Origin: Isochrysis galbana | Lineage: Eukaryota > Haptophyta > Isochrysidales > Isochrysidaceae | Assembly (NCBI GenBank): GCA_018136815.1 | Contig: CM030938.1 | Coordinates: 5,550,638 to 5,614,637 of the forward strand | DNA length: 64,000 nucleotides | Direction: 5' to 3' | Shown here: piece after piece, positions 42,180 through 53,801 of the stretch | Position numbering within the stretch: position 1 is the stretch's first letter | How the letters are laid out: each line of letters opens with the position of its first letter | Program-made: the position numbers and the translations under genes | The notes under the pieces: model-generated | The model's input: only the letters and a program-made list of their open reading frames with translations | Told to the model about the DNA's origin: nothing | Databases searched by the model: none

Positions 42180-42966
42180 CGAGCACGACAACCAGCTTCG
42201 ACCGGATTCTCTCACCGTTTTACCAAGAATACGTAGAGGGTTCGAACGAATGTCTGAAACGTAAAGTAGAACGCTGCGGGCCAAGAATAGCCGTTCTTTT
42301 GAGAGTAGGCCAACCAAGTAGCTGGCAGATGGGAAACAAGCAGTTTTTGGTCGTATTCGCTGAGAGCTAGCTTACGAAAGAAGAGTCCACTAAGAAGCTG
42401 CGAAGCGCTCAGAGCGAGTTGCGTGTTGCTTATATTTACACGTACTTACTTGTAACACTTGCCATTCGCATTCGCTTCTTACACTTACACTTACACGTAA
42501 CACGAAACTTACAATTACGAACGAAACATTGACCTTGAAATTTTACTACTGGCTATTGGCCGCTGCTGGGCCACCCGTTCGGTCGTCGTCGATTCGCTAA
42601 TTACGTAGGCTCATGATTCCTACGTTAGCTCATGAGTCTTTTATTTTTATTTTTATTGAGCTGAATCAAAATTCCTGACCCGGTCGAGTCAAGGTCAAGT
42701 CGTCAAGTCGTCGTCATTCGTCATTCCTCATTCCCAGAAGCCACCAGGCACAAGGGCGGCATGGAGGATGGAGGATGGAGGCACGAGTTCTTCGCTCAAC
42801 GGACCGTGGTGTCGGTAGGCCACCTTGACAAGGCTTAAGGCTTTACTCCTTACTCCTAGCTCACAGTTTTGCCTATGGCCTGTCATGACAGTTGTGGTTA
42901 AGCGAGCACATCGGCCTGATATCTGATATCCACCCATCAACCCCCCCCCCATCTCCCCCCATCTCT

Positions 42967-42998
<32 letters not shown>

Positions 42999-43088
42999 CG
43001 GCCCTCGCGGGGCCCCCCTCCCTTTCTAATTTTCCCTCGTTTTCTTTTCATTTCGTCCATTTTCGTGTCTTCTCTTCTCTGTTGACGA
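42180..43088. promoter_or_regulatory. Divergent intergenic region with long poly-C tract
   Basis: This 0.9-kb stretch separates two genes transcribed away from each other, so it should contain both promoters. A nearly pure C run occupies about 42942-42997. No TATA-like element could be placed with confidence. Confidence 0.4.
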
Positions 43089-44245
43089 ATGAGGTCCGAC
43101 GCTTTGGCGCTGCTGCTGGTCTCTCAGGCTTCTGTGGCTGGCGCGCTGGCGGTGCGGCCGAAGCTAAGCCGCGCGCGGGCCGGGGGAAGTCACCCGCCAC
43201 CTGTGCGTCAGCCACCGCCACCTGCAGCACATCGAGACGTTGTCGTCCGGCTGTACGACATCTCGACGCCTGCGCTCTGTGAGTCCTTCAGCTGCTGCCC
43301 GCCTTCCCGATCTTGCTGCGGTTCCCTGCGCCTGAACTGGGCCCGGCTTGTGGCGCTCTCGCGTACTATGGTAGTAAATATTCTATACTGGGCCTTTTGG
43401 GCATTGGGGCTGGGCGGCTTTGAGAGGGAGTTGGAAGAAGAGAGGGAAAGACGCTGAGGCAGCCAGACCTCGCTTGGAACGGTTGAGAGTTCAGTCTAGT
43501 GGCTCTGAGCGGTGTAAGATGCAAGACTGCTCTATCAAGCGTCGGAAGTGACACTCCATCGCCAGCCTTCAAATGGTAATGAGTCGGAACGACGCGCGGC
43601 GAGAGTGGGAGCAGGTAGCGGTGAATAAGGAATGTGGCACGTCGTCGTGACATGGTGCCACGATTCCACCTGCTGCAGGCCAGACGCTTTCGCTCATTTT
43701 AAACAAGGAAGTTTTATGGTTTCCCAAGTTGACCGTGAGTCTTGGAGGGCGGACGTGGTCGTACGACGGAGAGATCGAGCGCACCGTTCAAGCAATTGTC
43801 GAGAATGCAGCGGGCGGACCGCCGTTGCTCACCTTCAACTTGGGTCAATCAAACATGAACGATCATGAGGTTGACGAGTTGCTAACCAGCATGGGCGAGA
43901 CAGACTACACGCCTGAGCAGTACGACTTTTTCTATCGCAATTGCAATCACTTTTGTGACGATCTATCCCAGCGTCTCACCGGAGAGATGGCTTCGGTACG
44001 CGCGGCGGCTAGTGATAGCAGGGAGGATGGCAATGGGTTCAAGATGCACCTTGGGAATGCTGATGCATAAGACAATCCCTGAGCCCGCACTGCCCCAAAT
44101 TGTGTCATACTTGCAGGTGCCCAGGGACTTCATGGATAATAACATTCTTGCCGAGTCAGAGTCGCTCCTGAGCGCCATGCCAGAAGTGCAGCAGACGCTG
44201 ACACGAGGTGTCACACGACAGGTGAAAAAATTATGCGATTGTTAA
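43089..44245 (+). CDS. PPPDE/DeSI-type cysteine isopeptidase, five exons
   Basis: Predicted exons 43089-43278, 43375-43416, 43630-43646, 43729-43995 and 44072-44245 join in frame to 229 residues. The domain starts VVVRLYDISTPAL, continues NILYWAFWALGLGG and then places the catalytic His in GMWHVV, followed by LTVSLGGRTWSYDG; the catalytic Cys is in YDFFYRNCNHFCDDL. This is the PPPDE (permuted papain-fold) signature of deSUMOylating and deubiquitinating isopeptidases. Introns 1, 3 and 4 have GT donors. Intron 2 needs a GC donor (at 43417, or less likely 43414), and exon 3 is only 17 bases. The first about 30 residues look like a signal or targeting sequence followed by a Pro-rich linker, which is unusual for a usually cytosolic family. 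The very C-terminus is uncertain because two further possible donors lie in exon 5. Confidence 0.8.
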
Positions 44246-45600
44246 AGCTGATGTTCGTGGATCAGTCCAGGAAGGGAGAAAGCGCCGGATGTTGCGAATG
44301 ATGCGTGGGGTGTTCGTATCGGAGACCACGCTGGTACAATGTGAATTTCCAGTAGTATCGGTCGTGCTCATGGTTGCACTGCGCGATGTAGGTACAAAAG
44401 GTCATCGTTGCCGCATGGAGGAAACAATGGAAACGCGCTCTCGCTGAGTATGAGGAGCAGCAAGAAGTCGAGGGCAAGGAGGTGGCGCCCACGCCGTGAA
44501 GGGGAGGGGGGGGGGGGTTGGGGGGGGGTTGCGTAATGAACGAAGAGATGCTTTGGGCGGTAAGGTGGTTGAGGAACTTTGGGTGCTCGCAATGGCTCCA
44601 GGTTGCGGCGGCGGCGACAAAATCGAAAAGGGCCTTGATGTCTAAGAGAGAGCCTAGAGAAATCTACAAATAGTATTAAATTTTGAGCGAGGGAGCGCGC
44701 GCCGACCGCTCCCCTCTCCCAGCGCACCGCAGTCACGACGCCGTGATGACACCCCAAAGAAGCCGCCGGAGCCGCAGGCCGCCGCTACGGGTAGTAAGTA
44801 GGAAGTAACACAAGCACTCTGCCTCGCGCCGTGCAAGTAGCGGAAAATTTAAAAATACAATGTAGGACGGCATTGCCTGCGTGTAAACACAAGCATTTGA
44901 TGGTGTTCTAGCCCAACCATGGACTTTTGGCTTACTTGGTGGATGTTCTCTTGAAATTGTTCTAGAGCACCAAGCACCAAGCAATAGAGGTGGGGGAGAG
45001 TGGGTTGAAAAAAAAACTCTTGTTGATCCGGAGGCCCACATTTTTTTATCGTCGGACCGGGGGAAGATTTCCCCCCGTCCTCTCCCCGCTCTAATCCGAA
45101 TCCGAGGCAGAGCGATGGCGACCGACCCGCCTGACAGGCCGACCTTCGCCGCGCTCCAGCGAGAGCACGGCGGTGGTCAGCCCCCCCTTGTCGATGGTGT
45201 TCGGACTAAATGGTCCGAGAACACCGGTCGGCGGTCTCACCGGCGTTTCATGCCACCGCACTCGGCCGATTTCTGCTTCACCTGCCCACGCAGCATGGCC
45301 GCCAGCCCCACACCACACCACTTCCAGCCCCAACCTGAGGAGGATGACACCGGCTTGCCTACGCGCTCCTACGCGCAGAACCCCATCCAGTATACTGGTA
45401 CGCTGCCTCCCAACCCCGCAGACTACCCAACCGCGCGCTCGGGAATCGTGGCGAGCATTGCAATACAGCCGTCTTGGCGCGCTGCGCTGCTTCCGCAGGA
45501 CTTCCTGTGCCATCTACCGAACGGTCGCCAAGTGCATCGCGTTCGCGAACTCGTTGGCACCGGGGCAGCGTAAGAGCCTCCTCAGCAAGAACTCTCACCC
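44246..45600. other. Region without a recognised gene
   Basis: Overlapping frames exist on both strands (for example 45115-45573 plus and 45513-45091 minus) but none shows a known domain. The minus-strand frame ECPTFERQRARW near 45640-45600 is related to the adjoining tandem repeat. A G-rich run is at 44505-44530. Confidence 0.3.
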
Positions 45601-45618
45601 AGCGCGCCCGCTGGCGTT

Positions 45619-46135
45619 CGAAAGTTGGGCACTCCGGCCCATTCCCATTCGGTCGGGTGACGTCAGCGTAGTTGACGGCGCCACACACGGTCAACCACAG
45701 CGCGATGCGCGCGGGCGGCGGCGGCGATTGGCGTGGCTGCTAGGGCGGCACCTTTGGATATGGTGTCTGGTGGAGCATTCTGTCCAAGTGGATGGCCGAG
45801 AAAGCGCCGGCAGCGCGCCCGATCGCGTGTGAAAGTTGGGCACTCCGGCCCGTACGGCCGGTGACGTCAGCGTAGTTGACGGCGCCACACACGGCCGACT
45901 ACGGCGCGATGCGCGCGGGCGGCGGCGGCGATTGGCGTGGCTGCTAGGGCGGCACCTTTGGATATGGTGCCTGGTGGAGCATTCTGTCTAAGTGGATGGC
46001 CGAGAAAGCGCCGGAAGCGCGCCCGATCGCGTGTGAAAGTTGGGCACTCCGGCCCGTTCGGCCAGGTGACGTCAGCGTAGTTGACGGCGCCATACACGGC
46101 CGACTACGCCGCGATGCGCGCGGGCGGCGGCGGCA
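45619..46135. repeat. Tandem repeat, unit about 208 bp, two and a half copies
   Basis: Units begin GAAAGTTGGGCACTCCGG at about 45619, 45829 and 46034. Each contains GTGACGTCAGCGTAGTTG, GCGGCGATTGGCGTGGCTG, TTGGATATGGTG and GCATTCTGTC; the third unit is cut at about 46135. It is related to the duplicated unit at 32900-33135. On the minus strand each unit reads VPNFHTRSGALPALSRPS, echoing the PNFDPRPGALEK start of the hAT frame. Confidence 0.85.
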
Positions 46136-46545
46136 TCTTCGGAGAAAAGTAGGTCGTCGACGACGGTGAGGAGGCGGCACACGCCATCGGGGGCGGTAAA
46201 GGTCCAGAGGTCGTTGACGTCTTCAGCCCGGAGCCAGCCTTGGGTTTTTAGCTCGTTGTGGAGACGATCCTGCCATTCGCGGCGGGCGGGCTCTTCGCCC
46301 CAGAGGGAGCTGCCGCATTCGATGCACAGGGGGGACCCGTCGTCGGCGGTGAGGTGGTTGAGGGTTGTGGGAAGTGCAAGGTAAGTGAGGGGGCGGTCTT
46401 GCCGGTGGCCGTTCATGTAGGCGTTTGGTACGTCGGCCTTGGCGAGGTAGTGGTCGCGAACGGCGGCGTCGGCGAGGAGGGCTTTGGCGGTGAGGTCGTC
46501 GGCGACCGAGGAGAAGGTGAGGATGTGGCTGGTGGTGAGAATGGC
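46136..46545 (-). pseudogene. Ty1/copia reverse transcriptase fragment
   Basis: The minus strand encodes AKALLADAAVRDHYLAKADV followed by PNAYMNG, then LTYLALP, SLWGEEPARREWQDRLHNEL, KTQGWLRAEDVNDLW and RLLTVVDDLLFSE. These correspond in order to the copia RT motifs DVxxAFLNG, YMxxP, SLYGLKQxxRxW and the VDD catalytic pair. The first Asp is in KADV and the paired Asp in VDDLL. The frame is open throughout, but the piece is only about 137 residues, bounded on one side by the tandem repeat and on the other by repeat R, with no protease, integrase or RNase H attached. Confidence 0.78.
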
Positions 46546-46640
46546 CGGGGGAGTGGGGGTGCAGAAAGTTTTCCCACGTGAGTAGAAAGTAGAGGGTCCA
46601 CGGCCGCGTGTGCGGTGAGACTATTAAAAGGTTTATCCTC
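46546..46640 (+). repeat. Dispersed repeat R, copy 3 (right half, uninterrupted)
   Basis: GTAGAAAGTAGAGGGTCC and GTGCGGTGAGACTATTAAAA match 28150-28205. This copy preserves the empty target site of the TIR element inserted at 33742. 46641-46908 shows nothing recognisable. Confidence 0.75.
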
Positions 46641-46908
46641 CATGCTCCCTGCTTGCAGGTTGCACAAATACTTGTGTTTCATTAGGAAGCTCCCCTCCCA
46701 GCTCCGTACTCACAAAATTTTGGGTGCAGAAATCGTTTGGCAGAGGCCGCGGTCCCTTCGACGTTGCTTTCACACTCGCCTCGCTCCGGGACAACCCGAA
46801 GACACACTTGGTCCTGAAGGCACAAAATCTGGTATGGAGCATGCATGCCCGGGGATGCAGTCCGGGACGATGTCCCTGGGTTTTGACCCGTGATCAAGAT
46901 CCGAGCAA

Positions 46909-49900
46909 CTAGGTACGAGACGCGCTGGCAAGTTCGGCAACGATGCCGTCGTGAAGCAGCACGAGGTCGGCCTGCATCGCCGCAATCCGAGCTCGCCGCT
47001 CATGCATTGCGGCCTGCCGGTCCGCAATCGCGGATAACGCCGGCGACTCGTAGCCACCGCTCGAAAACCATGCGGCGAGCTCGGAGGCCGATAGGTGGCA
47101 TAGCCAGTGGCTCCGTTTGTTAAAATAGTGCACCATCGACTCGCGCTGCCCCTTTGGAATCTGGGATAGCCGCGCTCTAAATGCGGCGGCGGAACCGTGC
47201 TCCGCCTCAATGGCGTGCCGCACACGCAGATGAAGGTAAGCGTGACGCCGTGACGACGCGACGCATAGAACAGGAGGGACGGCGAGCCGAGCTTCTTCGA
47301 AGAGCGCCACACCGTCCTGCAGCAGCCCTAGAGACTCCACCGGACTCATCGCTGATGCGGGTGGAGGCGTTTCATTAGGCGCAATTCTGACGCCGCTAGA
47401 GCGGACGACAATAGCTGAAGTGCTCGAGCTGGCTGCACTGCAACCCTCGTACGGGGTGGTGGCTCCGGCGTCGTCTGCACCATCAGCGTTGGTTTGCGCG
47501 GTCGCGGCGCGTTTCGGCAAGGCCTTGGACTTCTTCTTCGCACCGATGTAGCTGACGTCGGTGGATTCCGGGGGAGGGACCTCGCCAGCGAGCAAGGAAT
47601 GCCAGTGCACGATCTCTGGCGCCGGAATGGGTGGTTGCGGGAGTGGATCATCGACTTCAGTCGAGTGATTGGACAATGCCAAGCCAAGAGCCATCTCCCA
47701 CACCTCGCCTTTATCGTGCTCGCGATCGGGAGGCGGAACGTACACAGGGGACGGCGGCGGAGAGGCTATCAGAGGAGGCAATGGTGCCCGAGCGGCGGCG
47801 ATGGTCGTCTCTCCTCGCAAGGGGCGCAAGAGCAAGGGGATTAAAGATGGCCGGGAATATTGGGCGGGCGAGCAGGCGCTTCTTGCATCTGCGGCTATGG
47901 CACACGCTTGGTCGTCATGGCCGAAGTCGCTGAGCGTTGCGGCACAAGTCATTGACTCGTCGCCTGACGGGCTTGTCCGGCCGCCATCTGGAGAATGCGC
48001 AAAAGGTGCAATCCCAACCAACGAAACAGCGTCTTCAGTCACAATAAGCGGCAGCCCTCGAGCTGTGTGCTCTCCATGCAGTAGCTCCAACACCGGATGG
48101 TGCGATTGCATCTCGACGAGGCTCTGTTCAACCTGAGCAAGAGCTGCGTAGCTGCGCCCTCTCCCAAGCAAATTCGATGCATCTCCGAAAGGCCTAAGAA
48201 GCTCCCCCAGCACTCCGCCATCGGCCTGCACCCACCCGCGGAGACTGCGCGATGACGACCATGCAGCGCCGTTGGCAAGAGTGGGCGCGTGCCCAGCGAC
48301 CACGCCACCAGCAGATGCCGCACTCGTTACCGCCCCTCGTTGCACACTGCGCGACACGACCCCCGCTCTTTGCGGCCGCGGTTGATCATGCTCTGACAAG
48401 AGCTCGCCATACACCCAGCCGCCCCTCCTGCAAGTGACCCTGATGCGCGCGCCTTGGCGTGCGACCGCGAGGACTCGGGCGTCGGGCTCCGGTGAGTTGC
48501 GCACTCGCACACCTGCTGGCCACACGACTTCGAACTGCGGCGGCGAGTACCGTGCGGGGACGCCAGTGTACGCGCCCGATCCGCGGGCGTTGGCATCTAC
48601 CTCGTCACCGGCGGCGGCGGCAGTGCTCGAGCAGGCAAAGTCGATGTCCGTGCTCGTGGTGATGCACTCGTACGACAAGACGACCATCGACGCGCTCCTG
48701 ACATGTCCGATCACGAGTGGTGGCGGTTGAAGAGGTGAAGACATTTGTGCGCGCCTGGCATGCGGTCACACTCATGTGCTCGCAGCGTGCTCACGACGTG
48801 CTTGCGGTAGTCTACGAGCTGCCTCCTTCCCTACGCTTGCTGCTCGGTGTGCGCACCTTATCTCTTCCGCATCCTCGTCTAGCAAAGTCGATTTCGGATC
48901 TTCAGACAAGTGCAGGGGCGTGACGCGCATCTGTGGCGCTAGACAGAGCGTTAGTTCTACGCAAGCAGCATCGCTCGAGCATGATCTCCTGCCAAGCACA
49001 AGCTGCGCACTGCACGCATGGACGACTGCCCCATGCGCACGAGGCTGAGCGGTGTTGCACACGCCCGGTGAGCCTTTTGCACCTAAGGCAGCAAGCTCTA
49101 GCTCGGCGGGTCTGAAACCGCCGACGCCGAGTCGCACCCACACAAGCGTAAGCTGGCCTGCACCCGCCGTCGCGCTGACTGAGGAGCCAAGCGCTTTCGT
49201 GCGGGCCGCTGCGGCCGGAAGGATCGAGTAGAGGATGGGCGGCACAAGACGTCGTGCGAGCTGCGCCGCCCGCTCGTCGGCAGCGGGAGTATTGACTGCG
49301 GGAACCGGCTGCGGTCGTGGGCCGACGGCCAAGACAGGCGCCGAAGGGTATGGAAGAATCAATTGGACACTTGCATCGACGGCCCTCAGCAGACGGCCAC
49401 CGACAAGGACGACAAGCTCTCCGCGAGTTTGCCTTGGCGTGCGTGACGCGTCGCACCGGTTGCCCGTTCCGGAACCCGCATCGATGGGCACCATCACTGC
49501 CACGCATACGCCGTCACACAAAGCCGACGCCACGACGCGCGATGGCAGGTCGGCGGCACTGGCCATACCCAGTCCTGGAAGACGAAGCTGGCACTGATCG
49601 CACCCTGCAATGAGACGAGGCGCCAGGCTGTGGGCGGTGGCGAACACGACGGAGCCCTCGAGCGTGGGTACCTTCGAATGCCACCATAAGCCAGGCGGTG
49701 AGCTGTGAAAGATGGGACTTGAGATGCGCAGGGCCTGGGAGCCACCTCACCTCGAGGAACAGCAGGAGCTCTTCAACCATCACCTCCTTGCTCGAGATGA
49801 AGACTAGCTCATCCCCCTGTCGCACAAGCTGAGGGTGCGCTGCCTCGCGAATGACACACACGACATCGCCTGCCGCCTCAACACCATCCGCGTTGCCCAT

Positions 49901-50876
49901 GGCGCTAAAGACGAACTCGGTCCCGGCAGGGCAGCCCGGGGCGATGTGCAGACGAAGTTCGATTTCCGCCACCGAGCCCGAGCCGGATCGGCGAGTGTGC
50001 CGCACGCTACGCACGCAACCTATGGCAAGGGCACGGCCGCTTGAGCGAGAAGCGATACAGAGAGAGAGGCTCCGCCTAAGCAACCTGACGTGCAATCAAG
50101 CGCCACACACGGCCGCGTGTCTAGCGCGATTGATGTCTGACGTACCGGTGTGTAGTTCAAGCAGCGAAACATCGACCTCATAGTAGGTGGGGGCGGCACG
50201 TCGTGGGGGCGGCTGCGCGCGCCGATACGCGGCCTCCAGGTCATCCAGTGGTACATCTCGCTGGTAAATCATCTGCGCGGCGACGGGTGCAGGGGAGCTC
50301 GCGATGCGGTGCCAAAGTGCTGCCGATGCATGATGCCACACGGCGCTCAGAAGCGACTAGTCAGAGTTCAAGCCAGCGCACCTCCTTAGCGGCGAGCATC
50401 TGGTCGTACTCTCGCCGGGTGGCCTCATCAGTCAGGCACTCGTGCGCTTCAACGAGCTCTCGGAAGAGCACCTCCGCCTGCGCGCGCTCCTCGTCCGACT
50501 TACCGAGCTGCTTGTCGGGATGGCAGCGGAGTGAAAGCCGCCGAAATGCCCTGCGCACCTCAGCCGCCGAGCAGTCGCGCGACACGCCGAGCGTCTCATA
50601 GTAGTTCTTCTTTCTAGAGAAGGGCTTGACCGTTTCTCCGCTCGTCTGCCTACGCTCGTGCTCCCTCGCGCGTACGAGTGCCTGCAGCTGCCTGATTCTC
50701 GCCGCCCTCGCTGCGGGTGTATTTGGATCTCTCTTTCCAAGCGAAGCTGTGCCCCCCCCACAGCTTCCCCCTCCTCGGAAGCAAGAGCGGACCATCGCGG
50801 CCGAACGAGCGGCGGCCACCGCTTCTCTCTCTGAGGCTAGAGCAGCATCGTGAGCGACGAGGGCGGAGGGAGGCAT
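46909..50876 (-). CDS. DnaJ-type co-chaperone fused to an SH3-like domain, five exons
   Basis: Exons 50876-50382, 50272-50142, 50084-49751, 49671-48857 and 48697-46909 (minus strand) join in frame to 1187 residues with GT-AG introns of 57-159 bases. Residues about 91-158 are a J domain with the HPD motif (KNYYETLGVSRDC, RCHPDKQLG, AHECLTDEATRREYD), which stimulates Hsp70 ATPase. Exons 2-4 read as the two DnaJ C-terminal substrate-binding domains: YYEVDVSLLELHTG, IELRLHIAPGCPAGTEFVFS, GDVVCVIREAAHP, then VPTLEGSVV and LRLPGLGMAS. No zinc-finger domain is present. Residues about 647-691 form a bacterial-type SH3 unit (VVWPAGVRVRNSP, CRRGGWVYGEL), with WVQADGG near 750 as its possible continuation. 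The remaining regions are Ser/Pro/Ala-rich, and a helical tail ends the protein. J domain and CTDs are firm; that one transcript spans all five exons is inferred from phase-consistent splice sites. Confidence 0.8.
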
Positions 50877-50929
50877 GTGTAGGGGGAAAAGGGGAGGGCG
50901 GGAGGAAGGGAGAGAGAGAGATGCGGCAC

Positions 50930-51585
50930 AGAGGATTGTCACAACCGATCTCTTCTCTCTTCTCTCTCTCTCTCTCTCCCCCCTCTCTCTCTCCTCTCCC
51001 TCTACTACCCCTTCTTCTCTCTCTTCTCTTTCTCTCTCTTCTCTTTCTCTCTCTTCTTCTTCCCTCCCTCACTCGTTTCTTTGTCGGCCGGTCTCTCTCT
51101 CTCTCTCTGCTCTCTTCTTCTCTTTTCCCTGAATCTCCTCTAGATCTCTCTCATCGGAGTATCTCTCTCTCTCTCCTCCTCTCTCTCGCTCCCTTCCTCA
51201 CGTCGCGGCAAGAGCACACGGGCCCACCCAGAAGAAGAGAAATTCCGGCACCATTTTGAGGAAAGAGAGGCTTTTCCCGCGCAGCTAGAGTTTCCTTGTC
51301 CCTCCAAACTCTTGTCTCTCTTCTCGCATTGCTTGGCGACATCTCTTCCTCTCCCATTCTTTTCCCACTATTCCATCGATTCATTCTGTCATCGAGGGGT
51401 CGTTCGATCGCTCTGTCGTCGCTCCTCCTCTCTCTCCTCCTCCTCTCTCTCTCTCTCCTCGCCTCCTGTTCACGGCGGAGGCGCCGCCCTCTCTCTCTTC
51501 CCCTTCTCCCCCTTTCTCTCCCTTTTCTACCCCTCCCTCCCCTTCCCCCCCCCCCCCCCCCCCCCCCCCCTCTCTCCTTTTCCCA
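50930..51585. repeat. CT-rich low-complexity tract with poly-C run
   Basis: Imperfect (CT)n upstream of the DnaJ gene, with a run of about 30 C at 51547-51570. Reading frames on both strands here are products of the repeat. 51590-52040 contains no recognisable gene. Confidence 0.8.
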
Positions 51586-52039
51586 AACTCGGCCCACCAA
51601 CGAGTGCAGGTTGTCTATGGAATAGTCCCACAGATATCTGTCACTCCGAAGGCCGGTCTGTGAATACTCCTCGGCATCCTGTGAATGCCCCATGAATAGA
51701 CTACTACGTATATATGGGATTGTGTGCTTTTGTGAACTTCTCAGGTATTAATGTGAGCATATAAAATAAAACTCGACTACAGTACTCCTCAGGATTCTGA
51801 TCAAGATTGTTGTTGTGCGCGGACCGGTCTACAACACTACTCGCGCTCGCGATAGTCGTGAGGCGCACTCTTTAGCTAATAACTATAATAAAACTACTTG
51901 CGATAGTCGTTCTGAACGTCGTTCTATCTTTACAATAAAACTACAAGGACTATGGAGGTCTTCTATTTACAATAAAACTACCTAGGCACTGTGTAGGTCG
52001 AAGGAAGAGTGCGCTCGTAGGTGCACTCGGATTCTTCCC

Positions 52040-52235
52040 CGAGCTATGGACTATGGAGTGCAAGTGGCGCGCCGTGCCGCAGAACCAGCTGCCGCCTTGC
52101 TCTGCTGAGGAGGTGGTCGAGCCTGAAGCCCGCCATTCCATCACTCCCCTCTACTCCCGAAGCACCTGCGGCCGCCGATCGGTATATCTTCGCATATCGA
52201 GTTGGTGGTCATGCTCGATCCGTCACTAGGGTGAC
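52040..52235 (+). repeat. Dispersed repeat G, copy 4 (inverted)
   Basis: In reverse complement it matches 21120-21270: GACGGATCGAGCATGACC, CTCGATATGCGAAGATA and CCACCTCCTCAGCAGAG. 52240-52672 holds nothing recognisable. Confidence 0.6.
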
Positions 52236-52672
52236 ATAGAAGAGCGAATAATAAAGTAAAAAGCTTTGAGGAATAGGCGGATGTGAGGTGGTGTGCGTGA
52301 GCGGCCCCCACATTATGGCTCACTACACGTGCCGCGCAGAGGCATCTGTGTACTAACGTCGACGGCGTAGAGCGAAGTCCAAAGACTACACTTACGCATG
52401 CTTCGCAAAGGTCAGACGGTGCAATCACAATGCGAATTGATATATCGGCGTTGTGTCCATGTTTGAAGGCTCTCTTCTTCCTAGGCGGCGAGTTAGCCTT
52501 CACCAATGGCCACCAATGGCAACACCAAGGATTCCGCAACCCTTTAGATGAAAGCTGCTGTTTTTGCATCCTTTCGGCAAACATGGGGTGGGGTCGAATG
52601 GCTGGATAGGCCTCTCGAGGGCCTAATGCTGAGGGCGGCTAAGTGATGAGGGTTGCACAGAAGGATCGCAAG

Positions 52673-53801
52673 TCAGCTCGATGGTGCCAGTGCTCTCGTC
52701 AACCCAACGCATTGTGCATGCCTGAGAGGGGTCCAAAGTTTGAGCGGCGATATGCACTTAGCGGCATAATCAAAGCTATCTAGCCCTATTGCATGTTGCC
52801 CATGAGCGTGGGGCAGCCTGCCACACAATCGCGTGCAATACTCGGTTAGGCTTCCTCTCAGACACAACACGCTCTTCCAAACGTGCTGAAGCTTTTGAGA
52901 GCGATACACCTTGAGCTCCGCGTTCCCAAAGCGAGCCGCAATGGCCTTGTCCGCAAAGATTTTGGGGTGTGTGGTGAAGGCCAGCTTAAATATTCCACCG
53001 TGAGCGACGACACCAATGGTAGACTCAGGCCTGCCAAATGCAGACGCCGAGGGATGCGTCGGTCCAGAGTGCTCACGCAGGAGCGCCCTCGTCTTGTGAG
53101 ACGGATAGCAGCGGCTAGACAAAATGCGTCGACTTGTGGCAAACAAGATCCGGCAGTAGTGTGACAGGCGTCTGCTGCACACCGATTCATGAGCCAAAGG
53201 AGGGCTTGATATCCCCGTTCTGCACAGGCATCCTCGTCCTCCAGTTCAGATGTCCACTCTCCATCTTCCTCCGATGATAGGTGCTCGAAGCTGCAGTTGG
53301 GAAACTGCACCGCCAGCTCTGATCTCAAGCGCCGCTTGGCGTTGATCATCCATCCATTGCGCTCGCGGAGCGATTCGAGGGCCAGGAAGCGCGATTTTCC
53401 CGCACAAGCTGCCTGCATACATATGACGAAGGCTGGCTCACCGGTCCACTCGCAGCCCAAGCACAGCGCCAAAGCAAAGAGGCACTCAATGCTGTGGACT
53501 CGCGCCACTGGCCCTCTCCCTCTCCCCGTACCTCAGGAAAGGCGAGACTGGCAGTCTCGATGGCGCGTGAGAGAGAAGAAGCGACGAGTAGCTCGAGCCC
53601 GAGCGCAGCTGAGCCTCCCTTGACCGCCTCGCACGCTGCAGCCGCCTGACAACGGCCGAGGGGAGTGAGAGGAGCATCCAGAGCGTCATCTTCCTTCATT
53701 ATGGCGAGGAAGGATTCGAAGGAGCAGCCAGCCGCGTGCGCCGCCTCCGCACGAGGGTTGTGCACCGCCTGCCCGTGCCGTAGCAGCAGAAGACGCTTCA
53801 T
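52673..53801 (-). CDS. Histidine phosphatase (phosphoglycerate-mutase-like), three exons
   Basis: Exons 53801-53532, 53412-53183 and 53030-52673 join in frame to 285 residues with GT-AG introns. The N-terminus is the phosphohistidine motif MKRLLLLRHGQAVHNPR, followed by DAPLTPLGRCQA and VASSLSRAIETASLAFPE. Exon 2 has SLRERNGWMINAKRRLRSEL and the acidic stretch before YQALLWLMNR. Exon 3 supplies PESTIGVVAHGGIFKLAF with the second catalytic His. All active-site landmarks of the branch-1 histidine phosphatase superfamily are present, and the layout is most like the plant and fungal phosphoglycerate-mutase-like proteins, whose substrates are mostly unknown. The C-terminal about 70 residues after GNAELKVY have no counterpart that I recognise and may be read past a missed intron. 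Confidence 0.85.

Noticed and set aside
45091-45573. Frames of 140-152 residues on both strands
   Set aside because: Neither shows a domain; part of the sequence belongs to the neighbouring tandem repeat.
50650-51695. Long frames on both strands across the CT-rich tract
   Set aside because: They are low-complexity translations without start context or domains.
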